Of a stretch of DNA of 64,000 nt, positions 61,297 to 64,000 are shown in pieces (position 1 is the first letter of the stretch; each line of letters opens with the position of its first letter). The stretch comes from Hyalella azteca. Lineage: Eukaryota; Arthropoda; Malacostraca; Amphipoda; Hyalellidae. The DNA lies in assembly GCF_000764305.2 (NCBI RefSeq), contig NW_025935171.1, positions 1 to 64,000 on the forward strand, written 5' to 3'. Below the pieces are notes generated by a model. It was not told where the DNA came from, searched no databases, and saw only the letters and a program-made list of their open reading frames with translations. The translations under genes were made by a program, and so were the position numbers.

Positions 61297-63528
61297 GAAA
61301 TATTACCACAAATTGCTCTGTTATACCTCGCTTAGTGGCAGGTGCCCATTCTGCTCAACCCCAACGAGATTCGAGTAAACATGAGTAGTAATGCTACGGC
61401 TGACAGCAATGAAGCGAGCTCAGGCCTGAGAGGCCATAAGCACTCCGCTCAAGATGCTGTTCTGGATGATGAACCAAATAGAGGTATTGTACTCTAGCTT
61501 AAAATTTGTATAGATCCTTGCATTATATTAAATGGTAAGCTTTCATGATGCTAACGCCTGCCACATCACGTTGGCCCTGCCTCACGGCTCGAGCTCACAG
61601 CGTGTCGACCAAGCTGCGATAGCCTGTTTCCGTTCGAAATTTCAACTCCTCAATTCCATCCCCCCGTCCCCTTATTTCAGCGAAACGGCGACGCAGCGAA
61701 ACATTTGCCACCGGCATTTGCGGGGCGGCGCTTCAGCCCAAGAACCCCATCAGCGTCCTGAACGATACCCTGCCCGGGCTCGTGTACAGGGTTGTGGAGC
61801 AGAGTGCCCCTACCTGCACTGTAGCCGTCATCGTGAGTGCATACACTTTACAAACGGTGATTTTATAATAGTATTTTAGTAGGTGTAGTAACTTTAAAAT
61901 TATATTCTTCTGGTGAATTTTTAAACTTAAGTGCTCTCATATCTACCTGAAATCGTAGCAATCGAGTCTGCAATTAGAAAAAATTATTTGTTAGGTGACG
62001 TAGAAATTAATAGCTATCCTTATGTGATTTCGCCGTTACCTTTCCATGAGCAACATCGTGAAAATGTCTGCGAATGCAAGCACTGTTAATTATTGTGTTG
62101 AGGCATAACCTTGAGGAGTGTGTCTATCATCCACGACGCATAACTCAACACTTCTTCATTCAGCTCGTCTATATACAAAAAATATGAAATGCTGATAAGA
62201 AATTTATTAATTTGTTTTCTCGGTTGTTCTGAAACATTTCAACGGTGCTGGAATGTATCTATGAAATTCTTATCCAGTTTTTATTGAGTTTTGCTTCTAT
62301 TGGTCCCGGCGACTTAGTTATGGGGGCAACTCGAGTGTAATTCACGTTGATCTCGTTAAAAAGCTTGTTAAAACTATCAATAGTTTTATTTGTTGATATA
62401 ATAACCTACGTAGTACTGGGGAAAGGGAACGCAGCCGTGCAGCGTGCACCACCAAATTTATGCACCAATCAACCCTGAAAAGAACGCCAAGCATATTTCC
62501 AGTTGGCCACCAATCAGTCGGTAAATAAGCTTTCCGTCAGTAAGCAGCTCATGAAATCATCATGCTTTAAATATTAGGAGCTCTACGCCACCATATTCTG
62601 TAGCGAATAGCACACAATGTGATAATAGTCCATTTGAAGCACGGCAGTGATGGTCTCCGACAGGCGTCCCTTAGGGGTTGGATAAAAACAAAGGTTGGAT
62701 AAGCGTCTCCTATTTCAAAGTTCTACATGTAAAGGCCTGATATTAATATGATTCCCTTGTCCATTTCGATATATACAATACTCTGTCTATACACGTGCGA
62801 GTAATGGCCAGAGTTTTAAAATGCGTTTGATTTAAATTTTCTATGAGTCCAACAATTCTTTAATGCCTGTCTGCCTACAAATGCTGCAATGTGTTAGCGT
62901 ATTAATATCACGTTATTTTTGCAGATGAATGACGTGGAGTACCGTGGTACGGGAAGAAGTAAGAAGCAGGCCAAATGCAACGCAGCGATCGCCGCCCTCG
63001 CTTCCTTCATTCTGCGCCCTCCCGTTTCTGACGTCACTCAGCTAGTGGCACGCTATCATGGGTATGAAAAATTGTCAACCCTTAACGTCGAATAACTTGT
63101 CAGAATTTTCACTCAGTACGTCACTCACTCTCACCCTTGGTTTAAATAAGCCGTGTCGTCAATCCTAGTCAGATCTACTGGTCTGGTCATTTGAGTTATC
63201 GTAGGTATCTAAAAGTTTGCTATCAGTGTCCAGATAATGCATTTGATCGAAATTTTTGGGTAGTCGAACAATTCTTCGGATGACGTTAGTAGATCAAAAA
63301 GCAGTTTTATGGAAGTAGTTGTAATATATATTAATATTACGACGTGAGAATTATGATAAACTTGAATCAATATGTAATATAAATGATCGTCAGCTGTTGC
63401 AGCCAATACTGATATGAGTCTTGACCTCCCGCAGCAACACTGGTACGCCGGATTTCACTGAGGACGTCTGCGCTGAGAAATTTGAACCCTACGACGCACG
63501 TACCTCGACTCACAGAGTCGTCTACACG
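61297..63528 (+). CDS. Adar: ADAR-family adenosine deaminase, 5' coding exons (partial)
   Basis: The family edits adenosine to inosine in double-stranded RNA in the nucleus. Exons: 61297-61483 (ATG at 61,381, after an acceptor TTTTACAG), 61681-61832, 62925-63061 and 63435-63528; GT-AG junctions with consistent phases (1, 0, 2, 0), 162 residues so far. Order: acidic/Ser N-terminus, basic AKRRR (possible NLS) across the first junction, one dsRNA-binding domain (PKNPISVLN, LVYRVVEQ, VEYRGTGRSKKQAKCNAAIAAL), then TPDFTEDVCAEKF, resembling the NTDFTSD segment after dsRBD2 of ADAR2-type proteins. The loop that normally holds GPxHxPxF is shortened (SAPTCT). Deaminase exons lie beyond the window. ADAD/TENR-like or another dsRBD protein is possible. 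Confidence 0.7.
62425..62680 (+). repeat. Dispersed repeat family, copy D (intron of the ADAR-type gene)
   Basis: Starts GGGAACGCAGCCGTGCAGCG, shares CACCAAATTTATGCACCAAT with copy C and a CGGCAGTGATGGTCTCCGAC block near its end. Confidence 0.6.
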
Positions 63529-63854
63529 GTGAGCGTTTATGTTTACCTTGAGCATATTTAATTGGTTATTTATCTGTATTTCAATTGCATTCATCTACAC
63601 ACACTTCACAAAGAATATGTGGGATTCTCATGGAAGTTCGTATTTGGGTTAGGGAAATTATATCAGCACGAGTTTCTCTCAGGATTTTTCGAAAGGTAAT
63701 GAATTTAGCAAGTTGCGTTAAATTTTCATTAATTTTCGTCATTATACATTAAATTCACATGTTGAAATTATTAGTGACCTTGCGAATTATAGGTTTTTAG
63801 TTGCATGATTTGGAAACTATAGTCGGGAACTTGCATTCAACCGTCTAATCTATA
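63529..63854. other. Intron sequence of the ADAR-type gene
   Basis: Begins with GTGAGC. AT-rich; no exon recognised. Confidence 0.6.
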
Positions 63855-64000
63855 ACATAACATAACATATTGATCTCGGCGCTGAAGTGTAGGCCTGATG
63901 TGGCCTGTCGCCGATTCTTTTCCTTTTCGTGCCTTGTTCACAGAAGATCTAATATCGTTTCATTTGACCGGATCTTTTCATGACTGACGATAGTTTCATG
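63855..64000 (-). mobile_element. 3' end fragment of the CR1/Jockey-like LINE (cut by window edge)
   Basis: A (AACAT)n tail, then CGGCGCTGAAGTGTAGGCCT and GGCCTGTCGCCGATTCTT, follow the 3' ends at 26,518 and 42,352 with more divergence and a different tail pentamer. Confidence 0.75.

Overview
The window looks like an AT-rich, intron-rich arthropod nuclear genome, probably a crustacean, though the species is not identified. The reasons are GT-AG introns, a trehalose-transporter-type sugar carrier (Tret1/SLC2 group) in two tandem copies, an ADAR-type RNA-editing enzyme, tRNA-derived SINEs, several decayed LINE retrotransposons, and very many minisatellites. No prokaryotic features, rRNA, CRISPR array or functional tRNA gene was found.

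Layout. 1-13.7 kb: no recognised host gene; a dispersed repeat, a decayed LINE ORF1 (minus), a foldback element, minisatellites and a duplicated block around an N. 13.7-15.9 kb: a long minus-strand first coding exon of a TOGARAM/crescerin-like microtubule regulator. 16-24 kb: minisatellites, plus a Nextera mate-pair junction adapter left in the assembly at 20,196-20,233. 24.3-35.5 kb: a complete nine-exon MFS sugar transporter (498 aa) whose splice phases all agree, with introns full of repeats. 35.5-45.2 kb: transposon remnants and a minus-strand CR1/Jockey-like LINE. 45.4-51.5 kb: a second, decayed copy of the transporter (exons 1-6), broken by a small intron-like insertion, a LINE, a SINE and loss of splice sites. 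51.6-58.2 kb: a degenerate satellite, then about 4.7 kb strongly depleted in CpG. 58.2-61.1 kb: LINE remnants. 61.3-63.5 kb: the 5' coding exons of an ADAR-family gene that runs off the right edge.

The three host genes have unrelated jobs: sugar transport at the membrane, ciliary or cytoplasmic microtubules, and A-to-I RNA editing. The most interesting material is in gene structure. A 328-bp insertion in exon 2 of the duplicate transporter carries its own donor and acceptor, has a 9-bp target duplication, and restores the frame if spliced out. Several transporter exons are also preceded by partial tandem copies of their own acceptor and 5' end. Coordinates and splice sites were read by eye; no searches were run.
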